16,486 nt of DNA from OPU3-GD-OMZ sp964515235 (GCA_964515235.1 CAZEVO010000036.1:1-16486), one strand, 5' to 3'. Numbered from the stretch's first letter, positions 7,713 to 16,405 are shown. The notes: a model not told the origin generated them from the letters alone. Numbers and translations: made by a program.

Positions 7713-8701
7713 AGATCTTTCGGGTTATCCAATTCAGGTAATAACTCAAAATCGCTTCCTAGCTGTAATTCATTTGCTAAGCCATAAATCATGGTAAGTA
7801 TTGAGAAATCTTCTAAGGCAAAACCAACAGAATCAAATACTGTTATTTCAGTATTATTTTCACGCCCGGCTTTAATCTCGCAAACTAACTGCCATAATTC
7901 AGCATAAATATCAGCAGCACTACATTGTTGTATATCCCCTTCCACTATGCTTTGTGATGTATGTTCAACCACGACTTTTGCATTCATCATTAATTCATGA
8001 CTCAATTCTGTTTTTCCAGGGCAATCACCGCCAATCCCCTGTATATGAGTCCCCGGTGCCAACTGATCTAGTGTAAATAAACATTGCTTTTTTTTAGCTG
8101 CGGTTGCCGTCACAATCATATCAGCCCCATGAATCGCCTCAGCAACATTTAGACACGGTTTAAGCGCAAAAGAAGACCCTGCGAGATTAGATGCAAACTT
8201 CATCATAGCCTTGGGATCCGTATCATAATAACGAACCTCACGTATGGGAAATAAATGTGCTAATACAATTGTTTGAAATTCAGACTGTGCCCCGTTGCCA
8301 ATAATAGCAAGCGACTGTGAATTATCACGCGCTAAATATTTTGCAGCTAACCCACCTGTTGCAGCGGTTCTAAGTGCTGTCAATAAGGTCATTTCACTTA
8401 TCATTAAAGGATAACCTGTTGCTACTGAACTTAATTGACCAATAGCGACAACATTCAGTTTCCCGTGGTCCGTGTTTTCAGGATGACCATTAACATATTT
8501 AAAGGTATAGTACTCCTGATCCGAACAGGGCATGAGTTCAATCACCCCATGCGCGTAATGCGTCGCCTGCCGGGCTGATTTTTGAAAATCAGGCCAACGA
8601 TGAAAATCTGTCTCCAACGTTTTTACTAAACGGCGCAGAAAATCTTCGAACCCCAATGTGGTTATTATTGCCTGAATATCTGAAATGGTAAGGATTTTCA
8701 T
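7691..8701 (-). CDS. ocd: Ornithine cyclodeaminase
   Basis: The product (336 residues) is predicted to convert L-ornithine directly to L-proline and ammonia using tightly bound NAD+. The signature GGDCPGKTEL (224-233) with D226 is diagnostic of true ornithine cyclodeaminase within a superfamily that also holds mu-crystallin-like and alanine dehydrogenase-like proteins. E55 (IELMP), K68 (FKY), R111 (LRTAATG) and R44 align with the active-site residues known from the Pseudomonas putida enzyme. The Rossmann motif is GNGAQSEFQ (135-143), with an Asp-rich strand end YYDTDP. The C-terminal motif FDSVGFALEDFS is also conserved. The ATG has AAGGTGA placed well upstream. The gene lies 104 bases after the end of the fatty-acid operon on the same strand with no clear terminator between them, so read-through is possible. 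Its substrate comes from the arginase and its product feeds PutA. Confidence 0.95.
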   Translation of the reverse strand: MKILTISDIQAIITTLGFEDFLRRLVKTLETDFHRWPDFQKSARQATHYAHGVIELMPCSDQEYYTFKYVNGHPENTDHGKLNVVAIGQLSSVATGYPLMISEMTLLTALRTAATGGLAAKYLARDNSQSLAIIGNGAQSEFQTIVLAHLFPIREVRYYDTDPKAMMKFASNLAGSSFALKPCLNVAEAIHGADMIVTATAAKKKQCLFTLDQLAPGTHIQGIGGDCPGKTELSHELMMNAKVVVEHTSQSIVEGDIQQCSAADIYAELWQLVCEIKAGRENNTEITVFDSVGFALEDFSILTMIYGLANELQLGSDFELLPELDNPKDLYGLLRS

Positions 8702-8749
8702 AGTGTCACCTTATCCCAGTTGAGAGTAATCAGAAGATCCTTACTGAGT

Positions 8750-8755
8750 ATTCTA
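8750..8755 (-). promoter_or_regulatory. Possible -10 element for ornithine cyclodeaminase
   Basis: On the - strand TAGAAT matches five of six bases of the -10 consensus, about 50 bases before the ATG, and would give a leader of roughly 40 bases. Upstream at the right distance there is only a run of six T (8772-8777), a poor -35. The 104-base gap otherwise holds only a small GGGT/ACCC hairpin with a 3-base loop. The element is plausible but weak. Confidence 0.3.
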
Positions 8756-8805
8756 TTGGGTCATACCCCTTAAAAAAGTTATGCCATATGTTATCTCTAG
8801 AACCC

Positions 8806-11121
8806 TTAATTTCTTAATGGTTTACCGACGCTTAACATATGTTCTAATCGAGATTGCGTTTGAGTCTGTTTAACCAATGCCATAAAACCTTGCAATTCTA
8901 AATTCAGTAACTGCTTTTCATCTACGGAATCAGTTATATCACAACCGTCCCCACTGATAACTTGAGCTAATTGATGCCCGATAACAACATCATAATCGCT
9001 TGCTTTTCCAACAAGTTGAAACCCTCTTAAGGCTATGTCAAGCGTGACTCTGGCGCTTGGACCCGGCAATATAAATACCGGAGCTTTGGGTGGCTGATAG
9101 CCATCAGTCATAACCAATGCTTTAACCTTAGCATTATTTAATAGTCGTTGTCTGTTGGGGGTAATGCCATCTGTTGAGGATAAAAACTGACGCTCTTGCG
9201 CCTCTATAGCAGACCTAGAAACCTCGGCCATAGCAATGGTTTTAAATACCTTAATAATGGCAGGCATCGGCCCCATTGTCTTTTTGGCTTTATGCAAGCA
9301 CCGGTGTAAATACTCTTTACAACCACCCCACCCTGGAATTAAGCCAACACCCACCTCAACCAAGCCCATATAAAGCTCACTGTGTGCTTCTATCGCATCA
9401 CAGTGTAATAACACTTCACACCCTCCCCCCAACGCTAACCCAGAAGGTGCTCCAACAACAGGGAAAGGTGCATATTTAAGCGTACGGAACGTTTCCTGCC
9501 CTTCAGTTATCATCACTTCAATATCATGCCAGGATTGATGATTAATCGCTGTCGTTAAGAGCTTTAAATTAGCGCCGACAGAAAAGTTATCCGCTTCGTT
9601 ATAAATGACCAAAGCAATAAATTCCTGTCTGATTTTGTCGATACTTTGTCGTATCAAAGAAAGCGTGTCAAAATCCAGCGCATTCATTTTGCTATGAAAT
9701 TCTAAACAAACAACACCATCGCCTAAATCCCATAAACTAGCCGAACTATTTTCTAAAACAGCACTATTTTGTTGTTTAATATCACTTAACATTAATACCC
9801 CGGGTGGAGTTATGATCGCTTGATAGTGTCCCTCTGGTGTTAAGAAACAAGGCTTTTTCTGAACCAGATTATATATGGAGCGTTTATGTTTAAGTACCGA
9901 GGGAATAGCTCTACCTTCTGATTCAAGGCGCTCAACAAACCAGGAAACCGTTAATTTATCGAGCAATTCAAAAGGACCGAATTGCCAATGGTAGCCAAGG
10001 GTCATTGCACTATCAATATCGGTAATATGATTGGCAATGTCTACTAAAATATCGGCACTGTAACAGACTGTGTTTGAAAGCACCTCCCAGCAATAACGCC
10101 CCATAAGATCATCGGTTAATAATAGGGTTTGCAGTGATGAAGTTGTTGTCTGTGAATCATTAACCATTAAAGGTTTAGTGCTGATGTGGTATTGCCCGGT
10201 TTTTAAATTAATAGATTCCTTAATACGCTGACCATCCGTTGTGTTTAAACGGTAAAACCCGCCTTTACCCTTACGTCCGGTATACCCTTTAGCAATCATT
10301 TCATTGACCAGATCAGGTATATGACTACTCTGATGGAAAGCATCCGTCTCAGGCAGTGCTTTTTTCATGCTCAGCATAATAGCGGGCATCAAATCCAGAC
10401 CCACAAGATCGAGGAGACCAAAAATACCTGTTTTAGGTATTCCAAACGGTTGCAAGGCAGCATCTGCTTGTTCAATTGTCAGTCCCATCGCTATTGCACT
10501 GTTCATACCACACTGTAACCAGTAAATACCGATACGATTGGCAATAAATCCGGGTGTATCATTACAATAAACAATGCCTTTACCTAACTGATGATCCGCA
10601 AACTCAATAACAGGTTGTACCAGCGCTGGTTGAGTCGTTGAAGTAATAACCACTTCCAGTAATGGCATATAACGGGGTGGATTAAAAAAATGACTGATAA
10701 AAAATCGTCGTGTGAATGTTTCCGGTAGGCCATCAATCAACACGGACAATGGCAGTGTTGAAGTATTTGATGAAATCACCGTATCCGGTGCACAGAGCAA
10801 ATTTAATTTCTGGTAGAGATTATTTTTAATTGCAGGGTCTTCGACAACCGCTTCAATAACCCAGTCTACTTCTGCTACTTTATCCAAATGGTCTTCTATA
10901 TTCCCCGGGGTAATTAACCGCGCATTAGCGGGCTTCATGAGAGCGGCGGGTCGAATTGATAACAGCCGCTTAATAGCTGTTTCGGCCAGCTGATTTCTAT
11001 TGCGGTTATTGTTTAACACAATATCCAGCAAATACACCCGAATGCCAGCATTACTTATATGCGCAGCAATACTTGCACCCATAACACCCGCGCCGATAAC
11101 GGCTACTTTTGAAATAGCCAT
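8806..11121 (-). CDS. fadN: 3-hydroxyacyl-CoA dehydrogenase / enoyl-CoA hydratase, FadN type
   Basis: The product (771 residues) is predicted to carry out the hydration and second oxidation steps of beta-oxidation. The dehydrogenase comes first: NAD-binding GAGVMGASIAAH (10-21), SSNTSTLP, the catalytic His144 in SHFFNPP, and NDTPGFIANRIG. The crotonase domain is C-terminal (from about 455), with NFSVGANL and the two catalytic glutamates E569 (GGGCEVLL) and E589 (VEVGVGLIPGWGG) spaced by 20 residues as in crotonase. This order is the reverse of E. coli FadB and matches Bacillus FadN. The ATG at 11121 is chosen because GGAGG precedes it by 7 bases and the Rossmann strand begins directly after; an upstream GTG at 11169 would add 16 residues read from the end of the thiolase gene. 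The start overlaps the thiolase stop by one base (TAATG), so translation is probably coupled. Confidence 0.93.
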   Translation of the reverse strand: MAISKVAVIGAGVMGASIAAHISNAGIRVYLLDIVLNNNRNRNQLAETAIKRLLSIRPAALMKPANARLITPGNIEDHLDKVAEVDWVIEAVVEDPAIKNNLYQKLNLLCAPDTVISSNTSTLPLSVLIDGLPETFTRRFFISHFFNPPRYMPLLEVVITSTTQPALVQPVIEFADHQLGKGIVYCNDTPGFIANRIGIYWLQCGMNSAIAMGLTIEQADAALQPFGIPKTGIFGLLDLVGLDLMPAIMLSMKKALPETDAFHQSSHIPDLVNEMIAKGYTGRKGKGGFYRLNTTDGQRIKESINLKTGQYHISTKPLMVNDSQTTTSSLQTLLLTDDLMGRYCWEVLSNTVCYSADILVDIANHITDIDSAMTLGYHWQFGPFELLDKLTVSWFVERLESEGRAIPSVLKHKRSIYNLVQKKPCFLTPEGHYQAIITPPGVLMLSDIKQQNSAVLENSSASLWDLGDGVVCLEFHSKMNALDFDTLSLIRQSIDKIRQEFIALVIYNEADNFSVGANLKLLTTAINHQSWHDIEVMITEGQETFRTLKYAPFPVVGAPSGLALGGGCEVLLHCDAIEAHSELYMGLVEVGVGLIPGWGGCKEYLHRCLHKAKKTMGPMPAIIKVFKTIAMAEVSRSAIEAQERQFLSSTDGITPNRQRLLNNAKVKALVMTDGYQPPKAPVFILPGPSARVTLDIALRGFQLVGKASDYDVVIGHQLAQVISGDGCDITDSVDEKQLLNLELQGFMALVKQTQTQSRLEHMLSVGKPLRN

Positions 11122-12263
11122 TAGATTGCCTCCAAAATAGTTGCAATGCCCTGACCACCGCCAATGCACTGTGTTGCTAAGGCATAACGCTTATTTTCGC
11201 GTTGTAATAAACTGGCTGCCTTTCCCGTTATCCGTGCGCCGCTCGCTCCTAAGGGGTGTCCCAGTGCAATGGCACCGCCATCCATATTTAAAATATTTTC
11301 TGGAATTGATAAATGTTCCAAAACGGCTAATGATTGTGCCGCAAAGGCTTCATTTAATTCCACAACCTCCAAATCATGTAATTCTAACCCAGCACGTTGG
11401 AGTACTTTTTTAGTTGCGGCGACAGGTCCAATACCCATAATTTCAGGCGCACAGCCTGAAACTCCAGTACTTATAATGCGGGCTATTTTAGGTAAATTAT
11501 TTTGATCAGCATACTGTTCACTGCAAACCAATACGGCCGCAGCGCCATCGGTTAAAGGAGAAGACGTGCCCGCCGTAACACTTCCTTTTTCAAGAAAAGC
11601 CAAGGGTAATTCAGACAATATCCTTTCAGTGGTATCAGGGCGAATACAACCATCCTGATTAATCGGCATTGCCGGTGGCGTTGACGTAATTGGAATTATT
11701 TCATCTTGAAAAAATCCTTTTTGTTGTGCGATAGTTGCTTTCGCATGACTTTCTACAGCAAATTGTTCTTGAGTCTCACGTGCTATCTGATATTCCGTCG
11801 CTAAATTTTCAGCGGTTTCTCCCATACTGATATAGGCTTCAGGGTAACGATCATAAAGGACGGGATTAGGTAAACTATTATAACCACCCATAGGAATACG
11901 AGTCATTGATTCAACACCGGCACAAATAAATAACGAGCCCGTATTCATTTCAATAGCCCCTGCAGCAATATGGATGGCTTGCATCGAAGAGCCACAGAAA
12001 CGATTAATTGTCATTCCCGCAACTGAATGCGGTAAGTTAGCCAAATGTACGACAATACGTCCTAAATTAAGTCCCTGCTCCCCCTCAGGAAAAGCACACC
12101 CTACAATCAAATCTTCAATATCAGCCACATTCACAGCGGTCTTGTCGACTAATCCCATGACAACTTGTGCAATTAGATCATCCGGTCTAGTAACCGCTAA
12201 TTGGCCCTTGAATGCGGGCGTAAAAGGTGATCTACAGTAGCCCGCAATAATTGCTTTATTCAT
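11121..12263 (-). CDS. fadA: Acetyl-CoA acyltransferase (thiolase), FadA type
   Basis: The product (380 residues, slightly shorter than the usual 390-400) is predicted to split 3-ketoacyl-CoA with CoA to acetyl-CoA and a shortened acyl-CoA. The thiolase residues are intact: acyl-accepting Cys90 in NRFCGSSMQ, His336 in GGAIALGHPLGASGAR and the proton-shuttling Cys366 in CIGGGQG. The N-terminal strand (AIIAGYCRSPF) and VELNEAFAAQ are also typical. A strong AAAAGGAGA sits 8 bases or so before the ATG, inside the 17-base gap after fadD. The placement directly before a beta-oxidation multienzyme argues for the degradative 3-ketoacyl-CoA thiolase rather than a biosynthetic acetoacetyl-CoA thiolase. 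Sequence alone does not settle chain-length preference. Confidence 0.93.
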   Translation of the reverse strand: MNKAIIAGYCRSPFTPAFKGQLAVTRPDDLIAQVVMGLVDKTAVNVADIEDLIVGCAFPEGEQGLNLGRIVVHLANLPHSVAGMTINRFCGSSMQAIHIAAGAIEMNTGSLFICAGVESMTRIPMGGYNSLPNPVLYDRYPEAYISMGETAENLATEYQIARETQEQFAVESHAKATIAQQKGFFQDEIIPITSTPPAMPINQDGCIRPDTTERILSELPLAFLEKGSVTAGTSSPLTDGAAAVLVCSEQYADQNNLPKIARIISTGVSGCAPEIMGIGPVAATKKVLQRAGLELHDLEVVELNEAFAAQSLAVLEHLSIPENILNMDGGAIALGHPLGASGARITGKAASLLQRENKRYALATQCIGGGQGIATILEAI

Positions 12264-12280
12264 GCGTGTTTCTCCTTTTA

Positions 12281-13954
12281 TTAATGGCTCAGGCTGCGAC
12301 GTAAAATTTTTCCGACAGCCGTTTTCGGTAATGATGATTTAAATTCAATAGCTCGTGGTAACTTGTAATCAGTTAGATGATGTTGGCAATAATGCATTAA
12401 CTGTGCTTTATCTAGTGAGGAGTCATTCCTAACGACAAAAATCTTAACCGCTTCACCAGAATGTTGATCCGGTATTCCTATGGCACCACATTCACTCACT
12501 TGTGGATGCGCACATACAACCGACTCAATTTCATTCGGATAAACATTAAAACCAGATACTAAGATCATATCTTTTAAACGGTCGACTAAATATAAAAACC
12601 CCTTGCTATCAAATTTTGCAATATCACCGGTCTTCAGCCAACCGTGTTCAGAAAGTGCCAATTGCGTTTCATCAGAATGCTGCCAAAAGCCAACCATAAC
12701 TTGTGGCCCACGGATAAATAATTCCCCTTTTTCACCAATTGGAAGCAGTTGGTTATTTTCATCACGAATTTCACATTCGGTAGAAGGCAACGGTTGACCA
12801 ATACTGTTCGAAAAGTCAGGCCCCTTTAATGGATTAATGGTCACCGCAGGTGATGCCTCAGTGAGCCCATAGGATTCGACTAAGATACAACCTGTGTATT
12901 TTTTCCATTGCCGTGCGATATGTTCCCGTGTAGCCATGCCTCCAGCGACACTTAATTTTAAAGCCGAAAAATCAATTTGGTAAAAATCAGGGGCCTGTAT
13001 AAGCGTATCAAACAAGGTATTAACGCCGGTAATACAGGTAAATTTTTTCGCCTTAATGCTTTTTATCAAGAAAGAGATATCACGCGGATCACTGATTAAA
13101 ACATTCTCAGCACCTAATTTTAGGAAACACAATAAATTCGCGGTTAATGCAAAGATATGATAAAGCGGCAATGCCGTAATAACGATTTCACTCCCGGAAG
13201 TTAATTTCTTTTCACCCTTGTTTTGTTGGGTGACCCAAAGATAAATCTGTTCCAGATTACTGAGCATATTGGCATGACTCAACATAGCGCCTTTTGAGAC
13301 ACCCGTTGTTCCGCCTGTATATTGTAAAAATGCAATATCGTTTAAACCAATAGTCGGCCTATCAAAGACCTTTTGTTTACCTAAATTCAGTGCATCATTT
13401 AAAAAAACAGCTGTTGGTAAATTAAAATCAGGTACCTTCTTTTTAATATATTTAAGGGTAAAATTAATAACCTCTGATTTAGGCCAAGAAAAAAAATCAC
13501 CCATATGGGTAATGACCACATGTTTTACCGACGTCTGTGAAACAATACCCTCAAAAAGATGCCCTATACTCTCGAATAAAACCACGACTGTTGCACCAGA
13601 ATCATTCAACTGATTTTTTAATTCTCTTGCACTATAGAGCGGGTTCGTATTAACGACAATATGCCCGGCCCTGAGAATCCCAAACAACACAACAGGGTAT
13701 TGCAGGCAATTAGGCAATATGATTGCAACGCGTGAGTGCTGTTCTAAATTCAGTGACAACAAATAACTGGCAAAATAACGACTGTCTTTTTCAAGACCAG
13801 AATAATCAATATTCAAACCTAGATGGGAGAATGCGGTAAGGCTTTCATACTGTTGGGTTATTTGCTCTAAAAAATCTACCAATGAGGTATATTCCAAAGG
13901 CTTAATAAATTCTGGAACTCCATTGGGATAATGTGCTAGCCATGGCTTAGCCAT
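12281..13954 (-). CDS. fadD: Long-chain fatty acid-CoA ligase
   Basis: The product (557 residues) is predicted to activate free fatty acids to acyl-CoA through an acyl-AMP intermediate. The adenylate-forming family motifs are all present: the phosphate-binding loop YTGGTTGVSKG (212-222), ESYGLTEASP, WLKTGD, the DRLKDMILVSGFNVYPNEIE hinge region and the C-terminal catalytic lysine K549 in PKTAVGK. Length and motifs match FadD-type ligases. The start is set at ATG 13954 rather than the adjoining GTG at 13957 because AAGAAGGG lies 6 bases upstream of the ATG. The ATG shares one base with the stop of the preceding gene (TGATG), indicating coupled translation. There is no signal peptide; a peripheral inner-membrane location is usual for the family. 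It supplies acyl-CoA to FadE and, possibly, to the acyltransferase half of the protein encoded just upstream. Confidence 0.95.
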   Translation of the reverse strand: MAKPWLAHYPNGVPEFIKPLEYTSLVDFLEQITQQYESLTAFSHLGLNIDYSGLEKDSRYFASYLLSLNLEQHSRVAIILPNCLQYPVVLFGILRAGHIVVNTNPLYSARELKNQLNDSGATVVVLFESIGHLFEGIVSQTSVKHVVITHMGDFFSWPKSEVINFTLKYIKKKVPDFNLPTAVFLNDALNLGKQKVFDRPTIGLNDIAFLQYTGGTTGVSKGAMLSHANMLSNLEQIYLWVTQQNKGEKKLTSGSEIVITALPLYHIFALTANLLCFLKLGAENVLISDPRDISFLIKSIKAKKFTCITGVNTLFDTLIQAPDFYQIDFSALKLSVAGGMATREHIARQWKKYTGCILVESYGLTEASPAVTINPLKGPDFSNSIGQPLPSTECEIRDENNQLLPIGEKGELFIRGPQVMVGFWQHSDETQLALSEHGWLKTGDIAKFDSKGFLYLVDRLKDMILVSGFNVYPNEIESVVCAHPQVSECGAIGIPDQHSGEAVKIFVVRNDSSLDKAQLMHYCQHHLTDYKLPRAIEFKSSLPKTAVGKILRRSLSH

Positions 13955-16299
13955 CACACGCCCTTCTTCAACTCTGTTACCGTTGCCATTTCTTCTGAAT
14001 TATGACGGTCTTTATAAGCGCAGGCATCGTGGACAAAATCTTCAATTCGTTGCCAAATATTATCGCTGTTTTGATATAAAATCCCGTGATGACCTGCATC
14101 AAGAATATGTAATAACTTCTCATCGGTTATTAATTTATTTAAAATAATATTTGCACTTTTTATGGCGACAATAGGATCATTTTTGGAATAGATAAGTAAG
14201 ACGGGGATTTTTATTTGCGCCAGTACGATTAATAACTCATGAATCAAACGCCTCAATTCATACAAACTACGCACTGGAATTGAACGATAGTTAACCGAAG
14301 CATTCTCGGGATCATTATGTAAAAAAGGTTTAACCCCCTCAAGACTTGAAACCCAACTAACTAACTGATTAGTCCCGTGTAATAAAGAAGCTAGCATCAT
14401 CTCTGAATTTACAAAATGGATGGGTACAGAAACAGCGACGACAGCAATAACATGCGGTTTATGTTCAGCTGCCAGTTTGAGTGCCAAAGCGCCTCCCGTT
14501 GAAAATCCAATGAGTACAATTTGATTGACTAAATAGTCTAAAATATCATGCGCCTGAGTCACAGAGTCATACCAATCTTCAGCCGTTCTCGTTCTTAAAT
14601 CATGAGGTGACGTTCCATGACCTTTAATACAAACACCTAAAACCGTATAGCCTTGTTTATAGAGATGCTCACCTAAACCACGGACTTCCGCGGGTGATGC
14701 CAATAAACCATGAACCAATAAAACACCACAACCGTTTTTATGCTTAGGCATCAATAAAAAAGGACTAACATTAGCCTCGATGTTTTCATATTGATTAATA
14801 TCATCAAATTGTGGCTTAGAAAAATAATTCTTATCCCATTGCCAGGCTACACAGTGGTCATCAAATAAAGCCAAGGCTAATCGCTTATTAGAAATATTGT
14901 TTGCTTCTTTAAATGCTTTTCTAACCGCTTTTACAACCGTGGTAATCGGTGCAATTTCATTATAATAAACAGCGATCAGGTTCTCCATTCGGATAGTTAA
15001 TAGGTTATGTGAGTCATTTAATTTTTCCTTTAAAAGATAATTTGTTTTATCTTCTTCTATTAAGTTCTGTTTTTTTGCAACTACAAAGAAATGAATTAAT
15101 CGCGCATTTTCCCCGTTAAGTAATTTTTGATATTCTTCGCTATTCAGTAAGCTTGAATGGAAACGTAAACCATCGTGTTTCTGTAGTGCTTTAATACTCA
15201 GATATAAGGCCTTATAAAACTGGTCCTTTTTAACTTTAAATTGCCCTTCCTGATAACAAAAAATAATCAGTGTTGCAGCTAAATGACTTAAATTAACGGT
15301 CACATTGGCATATATTATTTTCATATACTGATTGCGCGTTGCCTTAGCATTCTTTCTAAAATACAGGCCTAATACTTTTTGTTTGAAGTTCTCAGGTTTT
15401 TGATGCAGTGCAAACACATCGTCAAGTGAATTAAATTCAGAAGCAACCCATTCCAATAAATTGTGATTCCATGGATGCCAGACCTGATAAGGGTCAACCA
15501 TTTGACCCATCGTGACATCCATATCAGTATCTCTGGAAATAATGTTACCTTCTACTAATAACTCCTCTGTTTGTTTTAGTGTTAATCCATCCGAAATAAA
15601 CTCAACCGCTTTTAACAGTACGTTATCAGATGACCGAATCGGATAAAAAGTTATATTAGAAGGGACTATTAATGTTGGTTTAGCGACTGACCTAAGTAAC
15701 GCATCCATATTTTCAAACTCTAATGTTTCTTGCCAATACATTAATTTACTGACGCTCTTTTTCCGGTAAGCATTTCTAACGGTGGCTTTAAATGCTTCAA
15801 TGCCTTGAGCCAAAACTGCAGCGCCAGTATGTTGTTTACGAATAACGCCAGACATTTGGTCAAACATTTGAAATGCTCCAGAATCATCCATTACTCGGTG
15901 GTCTTTAACCATGCCTCCCTCAGGAAAAATAATAATTTTTTTTCCGTGTAATATCTGCTTTGCCAATAGAGGAAATAGACGTTGATGGTCATGTGGAATA
16001 GCTCCTAATTTCTTTAAATAGGTTGACAAAAGACTGTCATCGTTAAAAAACTCACCTGAGGCTATCGACCAACAATAATCTCCGCTAGTCTCATGGATAA
16101 GGTACTGGGGAATAAATGTTTCAATTCGTGAAAAGTGATTGAATAAGAAGATACTCCCTTGCTGAATTTGGTCACTCTCAGCATGAAGTTTAATATTGAC
16201 TTTCAACATCTTTCTAAGCGCACGAAAAGCCCTCAATGACAAATCGTAAGCGGTCTTATCTACCTCGAACCATTGATCTTCATATTTCTTCTCATTCAT
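13954..16299 (-). CDS. Acyltransferase / alpha-beta hydrolase fusion protein
   Basis: The product (781 residues) joins two lipid-active domains. The N-terminal part resembles PlsC/PlsB-type acyltransferases: NHFSRIE (54-60) with H55, and FPEGG (125-129) in the acyl-acceptor motif. The usual HX4D dyad reads HX4E here. Residues of about 330-520 are unclassified; one piece (MENLIAVYYNEI) faintly recalls the C-terminal region of PlsB. From about 525 a serine hydrolase follows, with LVHGLLAS, GFSTGG (S600), KNDPIV (D708) and AGHHG (H737/H738) as the probable triad; it looks like a monoacylglycerol-lipase or esterase type. The start is the ATG at 16299, with GAGG 6 bases upstream; an in-frame TTG at 16332 would add 11 residues. 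As the first gene of the fad operon, the protein may release or remodel fatty acyl groups before FadD acts. Its substrates are unknown. Confidence 0.8.
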   Translation of the reverse strand: MNEKKYEDQWFEVDKTAYDLSLRAFRALRKMLKVNIKLHAESDQIQQGSIFLFNHFSRIETFIPQYLIHETSGDYCWSIASGEFFNDDSLLSTYLKKLGAIPHDHQRLFPLLAKQILHGKKIIIFPEGGMVKDHRVMDDSGAFQMFDQMSGVIRKQHTGAAVLAQGIEAFKATVRNAYRKKSVSKLMYWQETLEFENMDALLRSVAKPTLIVPSNITFYPIRSSDNVLLKAVEFISDGLTLKQTEELLVEGNIISRDTDMDVTMGQMVDPYQVWHPWNHNLLEWVASEFNSLDDVFALHQKPENFKQKVLGLYFRKNAKATRNQYMKIIYANVTVNLSHLAATLIIFCYQEGQFKVKKDQFYKALYLSIKALQKHDGLRFHSSLLNSEEYQKLLNGENARLIHFFVVAKKQNLIEEDKTNYLLKEKLNDSHNLLTIRMENLIAVYYNEIAPITTVVKAVRKAFKEANNISNKRLALALFDDHCVAWQWDKNYFSKPQFDDINQYENIEANVSPFLLMPKHKNGCGVLLVHGLLASPAEVRGLGEHLYKQGYTVLGVCIKGHGTSPHDLRTRTAEDWYDSVTQAHDILDYLVNQIVLIGFSTGGALALKLAAEHKPHVIAVVAVSVPIHFVNSEMMLASLLHGTNQLVSWVSSLEGVKPFLHNDPENASVNYRSIPVRSLYELRRLIHELLIVLAQIKIPVLLIYSKNDPIVAIKSANIILNKLITDEKLLHILDAGHHGILYQNSDNIWQRIEDFVHDACAYKDRHNSEEMATVTELKKGV

Positions 16300-16387
16300 A
16301 ACAAACCTCGCATTATGAAGTGAAACTCTCAATATTTATAAATCAGTCTAGTGCGCTTAGCATTTAGATATAAACCAATACTTATAG

Positions 16388-16405
16388 TTCACATTTTATT
16401 GTGAA
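16388..16405. promoter_or_regulatory. Perfect 6-bp inverted repeat upstream of the fad operon
   Basis: TTCACA-N6-TGTGAA lies about 90 bases before the first gene of the - strand operon. Reading on that strand, one base later comes TATAAG (16386-16381, five of six of the -10 consensus), so a protein bound at the repeat could block or help RNA polymerase. No good -35 is present. A second -10-like TATAAA stands nearer the gene at 16340-16335. The half-sites are oriented opposite to the CRP consensus and do not match the E. coli FadR site. It is a candidate operator only. Confidence 0.3.

Noticed and set aside
8756..8775. Intrinsic terminator between the fad operon and ornithine cyclodeaminase
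   Set aside because: The only hairpin is a 4-bp GGGT/ACCC with a 3-base loop, and on the coding strand the T-run comes before it rather than after it.
11122..11169. GTG start at 11169 giving the FadN-type protein 16 more residues
   Set aside because: The extra residues are read from the end of the thiolase gene, show no family similarity, and the ATG at 11121 has a GGAGG at good distance directly before the Rossmann strand.
16300..16332. TTG start at 16332 for the acyltransferase-hydrolase fusion
   Set aside because: No ribosome-binding sequence precedes it, while the ATG at 16299 has GAGG six bases upstream.
16388..16405. CRP site upstream of the fad operon
   Set aside because: CRP sites read TGTGA-N6-TCACA; here the half-sites are in the opposite order.
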